Source of the DNA: Linyphia triangularis
Lineage: Eukaryota > Arthropoda > Arachnida > Araneae > Linyphiidae
Direction: 5' to 3'
Length of the DNA: 64,000 nt
NCBI GenBank assembly: GCA_963978545.1
Contig: OZ021721.1
Span: 35,761,348-35,825,347 of the forward strand
The notes under the pieces are model-generated. The model did not search any database. It worked only from the letters and a program-made list of their open reading frames with translations, and was not told the origin of the DNA. The position numbers were made by a program, and so were the translations under genes. Below are positions 37,446 to 48,174 of this stretch, in pieces (position 1 is the first letter of the stretch; each line of letters starts with the position of its first letter).

Positions 37446-37740
37446 GTAAGTATTATACTGGCTAACGTTTTCTGGTGAGGAAAAAAATACACATCGTATT
37501 TACGCAAGGTACAAAACGTATAAAGTTTTAGAATCATGAAATATTTTCTAGACGATTTAATGTCTATTGTAACAGGTGAGAAAACATTTCCCCAACATAT
37601 AAGAGAAACTGAACCATCAATAACAACAAACAATAAATATCCAAAGTAGTTCCTTTAACAACAAACCATTTCTGATGTGAAAACATTTATGAGACATTCA
37701 AGTGACATTTCTGTTATTCAGTATTTAGTTCACCTTTCAG

Positions 37741-37809
37741 GCGAACGAGTACAACTGTAAATTACTAAAGGAGGGAAATTGTACATTTATTAAAATTGTG
37801 CTTCGTTAA
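37741..37809 (+). CDS. Terminal exon candidate following 37353-37445
   Basis: After a 295-base intron with GTAAGT at its start and ttcacctttcag at its end, 22 codons run to TAA at 37807-37809. They read ANEYNCKLLKEGNCTF and finish IKIVLR. Joined in phase 0 to the preceding exon, the cysteine pattern continues as C-x5-C-x7-C. An AATAAA occurs near 38005. Splice signals, frame and cysteine content support a real 3' end. The identity of the gene is unknown. Confidence 0.42.
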   Translation, partial: ANEYNCKLLKEGNCTFIKIVLR

Positions 37810-38429
37810 CTAATTCCTTCTACACAGATATAATGAAGTTTTTTTATTTCTCACTCGAAAATAATGATGTCTGATACAAAGAATTCGGATAAAGGGAACT
37901 TGTACGTAACTGTTAGGGGTATAGCTAATTTTGAAAAAGTGAACAATGGTTGACTATATCTTCAAACATTTAAATTTTCCTTTGGCCTTTTAAGAAAATC
38001 GGAAAGAATAAATGATATAAATATTACTTTATTTTTTACCAAAGCAATTTTGATGTAAACTAAACATTTCAGTGTTACACCTTTCTTATGTTTTTATAGT
38101 CTGAATCGTTTTCCAACTTCGCTTTTCCGAATGAATAGTAAATTGTTGGAAGAGCTCATGCTCATATTTAAAAATTCTTCTCCATGCAATAAAAATTTTG
38201 TACAATTTTCCATTGTATAACTTTTATTTCGATTTTAAAATAATAAAAACATAATATATACTTTTAGTTATCCTTCAAAAATCCAAATTAGTGTTATACG
38301 CTGGGAAAGTTTACGAAGCTTTTGTTGTCTGGTAAAAGATTTTAAAAAATGAGCATGTGATCTATTGTCAATAATTATGTAAATAGGGTCTCAGTCAACT
38401 TAATCGTTTAACTACGAAGTTTTATACCG
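37810..38429. other. Probable 3' flank, no other gene
   Basis: AT-rich sequence with AATAAA hexamers near 38005 and 38189. No other open frame, and no repeat until the SINE at 38430. Confidence 0.35.
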
Positions 38430-38606
38430 TCGACCAAACGGTATAGTGGTTAGCGTGCTAGCATCAAGACCGCGAGATTGCTAGTTCGAGTCCCGTGTTA
38501 GGCATGGGTGTTTGTAAATATATGTTGGCTTGTCAAATGACGAATGTTTCGGTGCATTAAAGCCCTCGTGTTGCTAACGGTGCCAGATAATCTGAAAACA
38601 ACCAAC
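38430..38606 (+). mobile_element. tRNA-derived SINE, family A, full length
   Basis: The only full-length family-A copy on the plus strand. Head with ggtatagtggttagcg and B box agttcgagtcc (first G mutated), ending gaaaacaaccaac. Only a weak flanking duplication (gttttatac / cttttacta), so it is probably old. Confidence 0.9.
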
Positions 38607-38615
38607 TTTTACTAA

Positions 38616-39110
38616 ACGATTTCTAATAGGGCTACAGCTCTAAAATTTTCAACATAAGTAGTTTTGGCCTTCTAATTGGACTTTAGAAAAACAGAATTTT
38701 AAATGTTTGTTTAGTTCGTTATTAATTAATTTTTTTAATTAATTAATATATATATTATAAAACGATTTCAAATATGGCTACAGCTTTGAAATTTTCAACA
38801 TAAATAGTTGTGGCCTTCTAATTGGATTTTTGAAAAACAGATTTTAATAATTTTTTTTTTTTTAATTATTTACAAATATTTTACAAAACGATGTGTAACT
38901 GATGGGCTACATTTCTGAAATTTTCAAAATACGTAGTTTTGGCCTTCTAATTGGACTGACAAAAAGAATGCTAAAATTTTAATTTGTTTTTCAATTAATT
39001 TTTTCACAAAAAGCGACTTCGAATAGGCCTAGATCTCTGAAAGTTTCAACATAAGTAGTTTTAGCCTCTAATTTTGCTTTCCACAAACACGCGCTAAAAT
39101 AATCTTAAAT
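38616..39110. repeat. Tandem array of four ~125-bp units, inside a Helitron
   Basis: Units begin near 38616, 38762, 38888 and 39013. Each carries ggctaca, gaaattttcaacataagtag and ttttggccttctaattgga variants, separated by AT-rich linkers. Internal minisatellites are common in non-autonomous Helitron-type elements. Confidence 0.88.
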
Positions 39111-39291
39111 GGGTGTTGTATTATTGTATTAAAGGGGAAATTTTTTTCTTGACAAGGGAGAGGCTTTCAATATTAAGTCTTTATGTAGCAATTAGATTTT
39201 AGTGAGTGAAGCGAGCTTATGCTTACGCAGCAATGAACCTTTCAGCGAGCACATGTTAAAATTTCGTAGCGAAGCACGGGTATTTAGCTAG
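39111..39291 (+). mobile_element. Helitron-like 3' terminus
   Basis: Ends atttcgtagcgaagcacggg, then tatttagctag, immediately before a T. A short TTCG-tag-CGAA hairpin about 15-20 bases upstream of a terminal CTAG and a following T are Helitron hallmarks. The 5' TC end was not located. The tandem array at 38616 and possibly the nested SINE belong to the same element. Confidence 0.65.
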
Positions 39292-39292
39292 T

Positions 39293-40149
39293 ACTTTAAT
39301 AAAACTGCCAAACCTAAAAGCGATGGCTATCACAGCAAGTAAAAGATTATTTCGTTAAATTCAGCATTTAATCTGAAGTAAATATTTTATACATTTTTTC
39401 AAACCAACAAATTTCTCACGTTGCAAGTGTATTCTTAGCATCGTGTTTGAATGTACTGAAATGACAAGCCTATAATCCATTTACTCGGTCAGAAGCTAAA
39501 TTGATTTATATAAAAATTGGTGCAGCTCAATTAGTGCTAACTATTTTATTTAAAAGATAAATAAATGAAAAAAGATATTTTGATAAATACAATTACACGA
39601 AAATTACTTTTAAAAAAATCTGAAATGTAACAACTAAACAAAATAAGCGAAGATTAAATCTTTTGAGTTATCTTCTAAGCGATTGCATGCACTTTCGTCA
39701 GAAATATGTATATGAAATTTTGACCCATAAAAATCTTTAGTAACGTCTTTCTATAAGGTTTCGTTGTTTCATCAAATCTGCATTGTATTCGAAAACTTTA
39801 CACTACGATCGTATCACAATAAAATATTCACTTTTACATTATCTTGATAATGCAGGATTCATAGTTGGCATTTTTACGAGCGCCGTCCCACATTAAGTCT
39901 TCATAAATATTTATTACAATTCTTGTAAATATCTTGTTTATGGAAGTAGTGGTGGAGTTCAGTTCGTCAGTTTATGTACTTAGAGATTTAATTTATGTGA
40001 TTAAAACTATACTTAAGACAAATAAGAGTTCAAGATTTTTTGTTTTGCTTTTAAGTCCATAGATTATTTTTTTTGTGCTTTTAATTACCCCATATGTTAG
40101 CATAGAGTAAAGAAAGTATGGCTTTTTTTTTTCCCTGCTTTTTTTCTTT
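39293..40149. other. No gene seen
   Basis: AT-rich with no recognisable features up to the C14 homopolymer (40150-40163), which abuts the Helitron-like copy at 40167. Confidence 0.4.
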
Positions 40150-40166
40150 CCCCCCCCCCCCCCATT

Positions 40167-40782
40167 TCTCCTTGTTTTGGAACATCCTGATTTAAAAAAA
40201 AGTAATATAGAAAAAATGTCTATCTGGTGTGTCCGCCTGACTATGTATACGTGGTGGGGCATAACTTCTTAATGAATCGATCAACGATGTTCAAATTTGG
40301 TGTACGGGTTAGTGGTGGCAGTGCGACCTGCCATCAAAGTTTTCGTCAGCATTGCGCATAAGTAAAACATGAGAAAACTCTGAAAAAATTATGTTTTTCA
40401 GCAATTGTTAAAAAACACCTCAAACGATTTTTATCAAAATTGCTCTGGTAATGTCTCTTAGGGTGTTCTAAACATCTCCATCTCCCAAATTCCCGTAGCA
40501 TCACTCAACAACGACCGTTTTCTCCTGTCTCCTATTTCACTCATAAAGGCGGATAATGTAAGAATTATCGAAAAATATATTACCAAAGTCGCAAATTCGT
40601 TTTTTTTTTTTTTTTTTTTTTTTGCCTTAGTAAGAATTATCATCAAAAATATAGTCAACTGGCCATTTTTTTCAAATGATTGAAAATATGAAAATAGTAA
40701 TTACACTATTCCACGTCAAATTTAAATGTAGTGACCAGTATTGTAGTGTAATTGGAAGTTGTGCGATGTTCCACACCCCTAG
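40167..40782 (+). mobile_element. Helitron-like family H, copy 1
   Basis: Starts tctccttgttttggaac and ends ccacacccctag before a T. A weak hairpin (tggaa...ttcca) lies just upstream of the CTAG. Homologous elements lie at 41328-42095 and, inverted, 51304-51881. All three share a TCTCC/TCTAC start, a CTAG end and a following T. No RepHel gene is present, so it is non-autonomous. Confidence 0.7.
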
Positions 40783-41327
40783 TTTACTTTTGTAATGCAT
40801 AAATTTTTCATTATATTGAATGAATTAACGTAACTAAAAATCTTAACACTTGTCTGATAATATATGACAATTTTATGTTATGTAAATAAGTTGGTCAATG
40901 GTATAAAATGTCCTACAGGAATACATAAAATAAGCCCAAAAAATACATAAAATGTGTAAGTGTATAAAAATATGTATGTATACTCCTCTCAAAATAAGTA
41001 GGAGATTTGTAGGTTTTAATGCTAATTGCTCTAACATTACAATTCGTTTACTAACATAAAGTGAAAGCACTTGATCTATTGAAGGGTGAAAAAATCACTA
41101 TGATGTTTTCGAAACGTAAATTACGTCGTAATCGAAGTAAGGAGGAAGGAAACGTTAGGGGATGTCCATGGCTTCAATACTGGATAGTTCTGTGTGAGAT
41201 TTTATTATTTAAATTATCATAAAAAAGAATTACCATTACTTTTTTACTTTCAATTATCCATAGGTTTACATAGGGGAATGAAAATATTTTCGGTAAAAAA
41301 AAATCGATCTTTTTTTTTAAACATTTT
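40783..41327. other. No gene seen
   Basis: AT-rich spacer between two family-H copies. The minus-strand frame at 40873-41070 has no recognisable content. Confidence 0.4.
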
Positions 41328-42095
41328 TCTCCGTTTTAAAACATCCTGACTTCAAAAAAGAGATCTAGAAGAAATGTTTGTTTGCGTGTACGTGGTTCAC
41401 ATAACTCTCGTACGAATTGACCTACAATGTTCAAATTTAGTGTACTTGTTAGTGGGGGACATGGGACCTACTATAAGATTTTTGTCAAAATTGCGCATGC
41501 GCATATGGTAGCTGCCATTAAATGTAAGAATAATGTAACAATTATCGCAAAGTATATCACCAAAATCCCAGGTTTTTTTTTTTTTTAAGGTTTTTTTTTA
41601 AGAGTTATACAAGAATTATCGCCTAAAATATTCTCACGTTTAAGAGACTTAATAAACATGCTTACGTTAAGTTTAAAAGCGGATTTATTGAGGCTAGTCA
41701 ATTACAAAGGCCAGGTTACTAAGAGCTACTCCTTTACAATGAAGGAATCACTTATATATACACACAAAGAAGGTTCTAAGAAACTTCCTAGAAATAACTA
41801 AAGAGGAAATGATGTAAACTGAAAATACCAGAAACTTCTGGAACTAACAACGGGAATAAATAATAGATAAACTCAAATTTTAACTTCAAGGATCGAACCC
41901 GGGACCTGCTGTTTCGCAGCCCCGTGATTTACCACTGAGACAAGGTGACTTACGCTACCGCAGCTTCACAGCAATATCGCCAAATAGGCCATTTTTTTTC
42001 TAAATGAAAGGGAAAAATATAAAAACGGTAAATAACACCAATCCACGTTAGTATAATAGTGTGGTTGAAAATCGTGCGATTCTCCACACCCCTAG
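41328..42095 (+). mobile_element. Helitron-like family H, copy 2, with nested insert
   Basis: Starts tctccgttttaaaacatcc and ends ccacacccctag before T. Immediately upstream of the CTAG, gtggttgaaaatcg and cgattctccac form an imperfect stem. The element is split by a 341-base insert at 41632-41972. Copy 1 shows the uninterrupted arrangement. Confidence 0.72.
41632..41972 (-). mobile_element. tRNA-headed insert with LTR-like tail
   Basis: On the minus strand it opens with a tRNA-like head (A-box region tctcagtggtaaa, anticodon-arm-like ctgcgaaacag, B box gggttcgatcc). Next come about 120 AT-rich bases, a TATA-like tatataagtg and an AATAAA within cctcaataaatccg. It is bounded by the 5-base duplication aatat (41627-41631 and 41973-41977). 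It is not related to families A or B. It could be a SINE, or a solo-LTR-like remnant carrying a tRNA-like segment. Confidence 0.65.
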
Positions 42096-42220
42096 TTTAT
42101 TTTAAAATTCGTCAAGCCGATTCTCTATGTATTCTTTTAATTTTTTTTTTTTTATTGTTTTTTGTAAATCAGTTGCAAATGGTAGGATGAAATAATCACA
42201 GTGCATTTTCTTATTTCTAG

Positions 42221-42374
42221 CAACTTCAGTATGCCAGAAGCATTGGGAATAAGAAATGGATCAATAAAGGATCTCTCACAACTGTTTTTGATCTTCAAAC
42301 TAATGAATACTTGGGGACCAATACTCAAGAGTGGCGTAGGAGGATATTGGCTCTACTTTCCCAATAAGCACTTG
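42221..42374 (+). CDS. Exon candidate, discoidin (F5/8 type C)-like
   Basis: A strong acceptor tract (ttttcttatttctag, ending at 42220) opens an exon whose second frame reads FSMPEALGIRNGSIKD, then NTWGP and SGVGGYWLYFPNKHL, to a weak donor GTAAAA at 42375. The LGxRNGxIKD wording resembles the start of F5/8 type C domains (LGmesGxIpDsqI followed by a W-P and G-W stretch), found in secreted and membrane adhesion proteins. The usual leading Cys is Ser here, and part of the loop is short or altered. A second frame also stays open to a TAA at 42365-42367, so the frame is not certain. The next exon was not found. It could share a gene with the Kazal-like exons only if that gene's stop at 37807 is not final; I cannot show this. 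Confidence 0.42.
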
Positions 42375-42375
42375 G

Positions 42376-45165
42376 TAAAATAAATCGATAAATTTTGCTA
42401 ATTACATTTTCCTTATTTCCTTACCTTTCTTATTAAGTGAAACGTGTCTCTTTACAACGGGAGATATTTACCATTGATATGTAAAAAAAAAAGCATTTTA
42501 GAAGTAGTTTTTAAGAGCCCTCCTACCTACCTACCTATGTTTGTAACTAAGTGCAAATTATTATTATTTTATTATTTTTTTTGGATATCGCTACTAATTC
42601 CTGATTATTGCTTAAAAATACAAATAGAGACATCTTTGGCAATTTTATTTTATTTATTGTAATACCAATAATTCTACTTTAGCCTCAACTGGAGTGAAAA
42701 CACAACCAGTTCACAGGACTCCCTAGAACTGATTGTATGATGGAAAACTACTCTGTGATAATTTCGTCTCACTTCACAAATGTTGCGATTTATTGGGACG
42801 TCCTGGAGGGCATTAAATAGTAGTAAATTATTAAAAGTAGTTATTAAAAGAAGGAGTTGATAAAAAAAATTAAGGCCATTTTTATAAAAAAAAAATTATT
42901 GCTAAACATATCAACTATATAAATTAATACTGTTCTTTGGAGAAAAAACATTTTTCTAAATTACCAGAAAAATATTTAAAAACTGTAATCAAGGCATCCC
43001 AGTTACGGGATATTAAAGTAAACAAGTTTGAAATTGTTAGTTTTCCCAATTGTAAACTCTTTTGTCAGCAAATTTTTTTTCTGGTGGCAAAAAGGCATGA
43101 CTGGCAATCAAAAAGGGATGGATACATTAAAAAAGTATCAGGTTGCGTCGTGATAGTTTATATTTAAATGATTCGAAATATTATGATAAAAGCGTTTCTT
43201 TAATTTTCTGTGAAGAACGGTAAATTAAATTTTTGAATTGAAACAGGGGATTGGGCTTATGTAAAGGGCCGTGTGGGATGTTTATATCCTGGGATACTGT
43301 TAACCACCACCTCACGAATTCTTTTACTCGCTATCATAGAGTTGAAAAAAAGAAAAGGAAAAAAAAAGAAAAAAAAACGAACGCTAGTTATATCTTCTGT
43401 GATAATTGATGCAAGAAAAAGAAGAGGGATATTTTAATACTCGAAAGGCATTATTTAAATGAATATAGGTTATAATTTTTTGTCATAAAATTGGATTAAA
43501 CTATAAAAATTTCAATGAAAACACAAAGATGTAAATCCATAATTTAATGTAATTCCCCCTCCCCCATTTCCCTCCCCAAAGAAAAGTGTCGAATTATCCA
43601 TTTTTATTCATTTTCATCTAGTAATTAGTTATTCATGGACAATTACATATAAATTGTAAAATAATGGACATACTATTAATTTTCTTTCGAATTATAGTTC
43701 ATTAAAGGACAAATATAAATATAATGTATATTTTGATTAAACCATTTTTAAAACATAAGTTATTTTTTAATACTCTCACCAATAACGTAAATAGAAGCCT
43801 ATATCTATTGTCACCACTAGTATTATATTCTATTTTAACGTTTCCTTGCCAAAATGTTAGCACATGCGTTTTTTATCGGTCCATATATATGAATACGAAA
43901 CGTATAAGCCTATATTGTTCCCCCTTTTCAATAGAGTTTCCCTCTATTTTCAATTCAATACTAATACATTTCGCCAACACATTGTCGCCCCACATGTTTA
44001 ACCCAATTTTAAATTGAGAGAATCAGACGAAATGGTCGTATCACCACCAACCTTAAAAAGGCAGAAACGACAGTATCACTTCTCTGAACAACTTCCTATG
44101 GAAAAGCCGAAATTGACTATTTTTCTACCATGCTTACGGAACTTCGGATAATTAGACAAAAATACCATAGATACATTTCGGCAATATTTAAAGGACAAAA
44201 AAAAAATCAGGTTTATAGGTATAAAAAATAACGAGAAAAAATTATTGCAATTTCCAAAAACATAAAAAAAAAGCCCGTTTTTTATGTAAAAATTTAGACA
44301 AAAGTTCAGACCTAACTAAACAATCGATGTTCAAACGGATTGGATTGTATGATTCGGAATGTTTCGACTTAAAATCCTACTCTGATTTTAACTTCATTAA
44401 ATAATTATTTTTATTTTAATTAATATAAAACCACTTTTATCATTTCATAATTTGGTGATTGTTAGAAATGATAAACTACTTATTAAGGTTCATTATATCT
44501 GCCGAGATGACAAACAGGCTAGCCATCATTTCGGTATTCATATTGCGTTCACGTTAGGCCTACGTTAGACGAAAAAGATTTGGCATTTAGTCATATGGCT
44601 TATAATAACATCTTTAAAATTGAAATAAATTTGTCTTTGAAGACACAGAATTAAAGAGGAATATGTGTTCTATAAATTGAATATATTATTTATACTATAT
44701 GGGGGGGGGGGGTGCAATTTAGAGTAAGTTAACTTTCCAAAATATTTATATTTTGGGTAATTTTTGTTGAAGTTTGGAAAATTGAGCCAGACGGGATTTT
44801 AACCGAATCACCTTTTAACTAGCCCTGTTTGGAAATCATTTTAAGACTATTTTAAAAGTTCTACACAATCGATGGGTCATATGTAAGCTTGGTTAATCAA
44901 AACAATTTCTATTGTAATAATTGGGCTGTAAAAAAAGCTTCAATGCATATAAAACAAAAAATGTAAATGCATATATTTTAACATTTTCTGATTAGTCTTT
45001 AAAAATAATATTTTGATTTCATTAAATGGCTCAAGTTTTTTAGGTCATACAAACCTATACAACAATAAAAAAAAACTAATTTCAAAAGACAAACGCAAAA
45101 ATGCTAAAATATGTACTTTAATTTTTTTTTATTTAAATTTCTTAACTTATAAAAGGGCAGAGGAT
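42376..45165. other. No further exon recognised
   Basis: Contains (CCTA)n near 42520-42537, a purine-only run near 43346-43380 and a G12 homopolymer at 44701-44712. Open frames at 42444-42662, 42937-43167 and 43724-44017 have no recognisable motifs. Confidence 0.4.
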
Positions 45166-45212
45166 TTGTACGTTGAACGACCTATTTTTGGACACAACGG
45201 CCATATAGGCTT
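45166..45212 (-). mobile_element. Short tail fragment of SINE family B
   Basis: The phrase gtacgttgaacgacctattt, then ttggacacaacggcc, matches the 3' tail of family B. Only about 47 bases remain. Confidence 0.65.
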
Positions 45213-45347
45213 TATTTTATATATTGCTTCTAGTCATATGAGACTTGCTAGTGCTAAAATGGTTTTTATTTGTAGCAAAAGCATAAACTATTCATAAAAG
45301 TCGCTGTGGTTAACTTAAAACTATGTGCTATTTTTGAACTTTGATTT

Positions 45348-45662
<315 letters not shown>

Positions 45663-45771
45663 AATATCCAAAGCGTTTGAAAAAAAATTTTAAACTCAGC
45701 AAAATTCAAAACGATGGCATTAAAAATATTCACTTTTCATATCCAGACACAGCTTTATAGAAGTTTTGCCT

Positions 45772-45896
45772 GGTTAAGCTGGGACCTACAGCTTAACGTG
45801 GATTCCGAATGACAATGAACATCTGAACATCCATGCCTAACCCGGCACCTTTGTCATACGAGCCAGAGCACTAACCCCACAAGCCATCAGGTGGGC
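45772..45896 (-). mobile_element. Partial SINE, family B
   Basis: Retains the body and head region (gggacctacagcttaacgtg through agccagagcactaacc) without the 3' tail. The B box is damaged. No duplication found. Confidence 0.78.
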
Positions 45897-46612
45897 TATT
45901 ATATCATTTTTAAGAAATTCGATTACAAAACAAATTTAATCACTTTCTACATAATTCTAAATTTTCATTATATAATTTCAAGCAAGTCATTATCCACAAC
46001 CTTATAATTAAACATTTTCCCAATTTATATCAAGGTCAATGTTCTGAGAATCTAAACAATACTTATCACTTTCTAAATTTGCTTTATTATACATGTATAT
46101 AAATTGTTCTTTGCCATTTTTGAGCGATGTGCAATTTGTTTCAAATAATACTTAATTATATTTTAAAGAAAAATCCTGCAATTCCCCAATTCCCTAATGA
46201 TAGTTTTTCACAATCTTAAACAAATTATGTTTTGCAAAAATAGGGATAAAATGAGATTGCGCATTTCAAAGTCAAATTCCTCGAGTTCTTACGGATGAAA
46301 ATTGATGACTCGTCAGAAAATTATGAAAATTCATGCCTAGTATTGTATTTATACTCTAATTACATGTATCGAACTTGGTGAAACAACCTGCATTTCGGAA
46401 TAAAGGTTTTCTTTTAAAATCAAGGATTCGGCTTTTGACCCCAACTTAATTAAAATAAAATCGATAAAAAAAGAAGGGAGGGACTAATATCTTTATAGCT
46501 TGATGTAAGTAGTAACAGTAGTTTAGTATTTTTTTTTAATTTTCGACTCTTATTCATTTAAGATACGTGCAGAATTTTCATAATTAAAATTTTGCTACTT
46601 AATGGAATATTT
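45897..46612. other. No gene seen
   Basis: AT-rich with no open frame or repeat of note. Confidence 0.4.
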
Positions 46613-46625
46613 ACATATAAACAGA

Positions 46626-46726
46626 GCCGACTAAACGTTATAGTGGTTAGCGTGCTAGCTTCTAGACCGCGAGGTTGCGGGTTCGATGTTGCTGACGGCG
46701 CTAGATAATCTGAAAACGACCAACCA
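46626..46726 (+). mobile_element. SINE family A with large internal deletion
   Basis: The head runs through the first half of the B box (gcgggttcga), then jumps straight to the tail (tgttgctgacggcg), losing about 75 bases. An imperfect 13-base duplication, acatataaacaga / acatatcaacaga, flanks it, so both ends are intact. Confidence 0.9.
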
Positions 46727-47104
46727 ACATATCAACAGATCTAAATTTTGTTTGCGTACTGCTGAGATCATGGGAGTATGATAAATGAAAAATCAACAAC
46801 TAAACATTAATTTAAATTTTTGTCATCAGCTATAAATTTGCACTTTAAGTATTTTTATGGAAGTTAACGTTAAAGGCTGAAACTTATTGGAAAATTGTAA
46901 ATGAAGTTTTTTACCAAAAAACGAAAGCCGTTTTGGATATACCTGTCCTGTAATTGTTGTTCTTTATGTATCATTAGTAAAAATTTTAAATCTTTTAACT
47001 TTTTTTTAATAATTATTCTTTATTTTGTAAAAATTATTTCCTCGTGAATTATAAGTAATATGAAGACAAAATTTAATCACCTGTAAAATTTTAAAGTCTC
47101 TAAA

Positions 47105-47250
47105 CGGGATAACTTTAATTGTGAACAACTTGTATGTAAAAATAAACTGGGAGTTCGTAATTAAAAGTTCCCTGTTTAAGCTGCACCCTGATAACTGGCC
47201 TAATGGTGAAACACCTTATCAGTCTGAAGAAGTAGAAAGTGAGAAGAAAA
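47105..47250. repeat. Copy of the cagggtg/taattaaagt dispersed family
   Basis: Contains gggataactttaattgtgaa and gtaattaaaagttccctgtt, then a ctgcaccctgataac block that aligns loosely with 62240-62290. Probably the terminal part of a small non-autonomous element. Confidence 0.45.
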
Positions 47251-47329
47251 AGATTTAAGTAGTGAATATTGATCTCTCGAAGACGTCCCCTCCCCCCTTC
47301 TCCCCTTCTAAACAGAGTTCTCAATCATG

Positions 47330-47459
47330 GTTGGTTGGTACGCTCAATGACCTATTTTTGTGTCCAATAACGGCCAATCAAGCCAGGACCTACTGTTTAA
47401 CTTGATTTCCGAACCACAACAAATATATATGCCTAACCTCAGGATTTGAACCCCGCATC
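47330..47459 (-). mobile_element. 5'-truncated SINE, family B
   Basis: Tail and body end just past the B box. The 8-base duplication caatcatg flanks it (47322-47329 and 47460-47467), so the truncation happened at insertion. Confidence 0.88.
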
Positions 47460-47681
47460 CAATCATGAAAAAACGATTAGGGTATTTGACTGGCTATTGA
47501 GATTTGTGAATAATTGTAAAGGAGCACATAGAATATTCACTTGGAAATTATAGCATATTTATTTCTCAGTTAAAACAAGATAATAGATTTCTTTGTTATA
47601 TAGTATTCTATTTCTTATGTATAGAACATAGAAACACTCCAAATACAAAAATTAAATTTTCTAATTTAATTTGTTTGACAG

Positions 47682-47709
47682 AATGACCAGAATCGAAATT
47701 ATTGAAAAT
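47682..47709 (+). CDS. Possible 28-base exon with ATG
   Basis: A tract ending ttgtttgacag (47681) precedes aATG followed by eight open codons (TRIIEN-like, with Glu), stopping at GTAAGT at 47710. Both splice signals are good, but such short pairs also arise by chance in AT-rich DNA. Confidence 0.2.
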
Positions 47710-47983
47710 GTAAGTATCTTGCAATATTTTCTGCTCTCATATTATAATTTATCGGTAAATATTTGGTAAAATATTTTCCGTCATTGATGTTTTATAGTAA
47801 GTCACTATTTGATAGGGAGACATTTTCGCTTTGTTCTAGCACGACGCTGGAACTTATAGCGCTGACCTAAAAACCGAGTCGCCGTTATTTAAGATGAATT
47901 TAATTTTGTATAATCTGAATAACTATGTTAAATTTATATGATTTGAAAAAATAATTCACTGTTGAACGACGTAGATTATATAG

Positions 47984-48160
47984 TTGGTTGTTTTCAGATT
48001 ATCTGGCGCCGTCAACTACACGAGGGCTATAATGCGCCCAAATATTCGTCATTATACAAGCCAACATACGTTTACAAACACCCATGCCTAACACGGGACT
48101 CGAACCCGCAACCTCGCGGTCTAGAAGCTAGCACGCTAACCACTATACCGTTTGGTCGGC
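47984..48160 (-). mobile_element. tRNA-derived SINE, family A, full length
   Basis: Near-consensus copy. Duplication cgtagattatatag / cgtagattatgtag (47970-47983 and 48161-48174) with one mismatch. Confidence 0.93.
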
Positions 48161-48174
48161 CGTAGATTATGTAG

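Noticed and set aside
42201..42383. Independent 60-codon gene starting at the ATG at 42201
   Set aside because: The first codons fall in the acceptor tract; the frame is better explained as an exon beginning at 42221.
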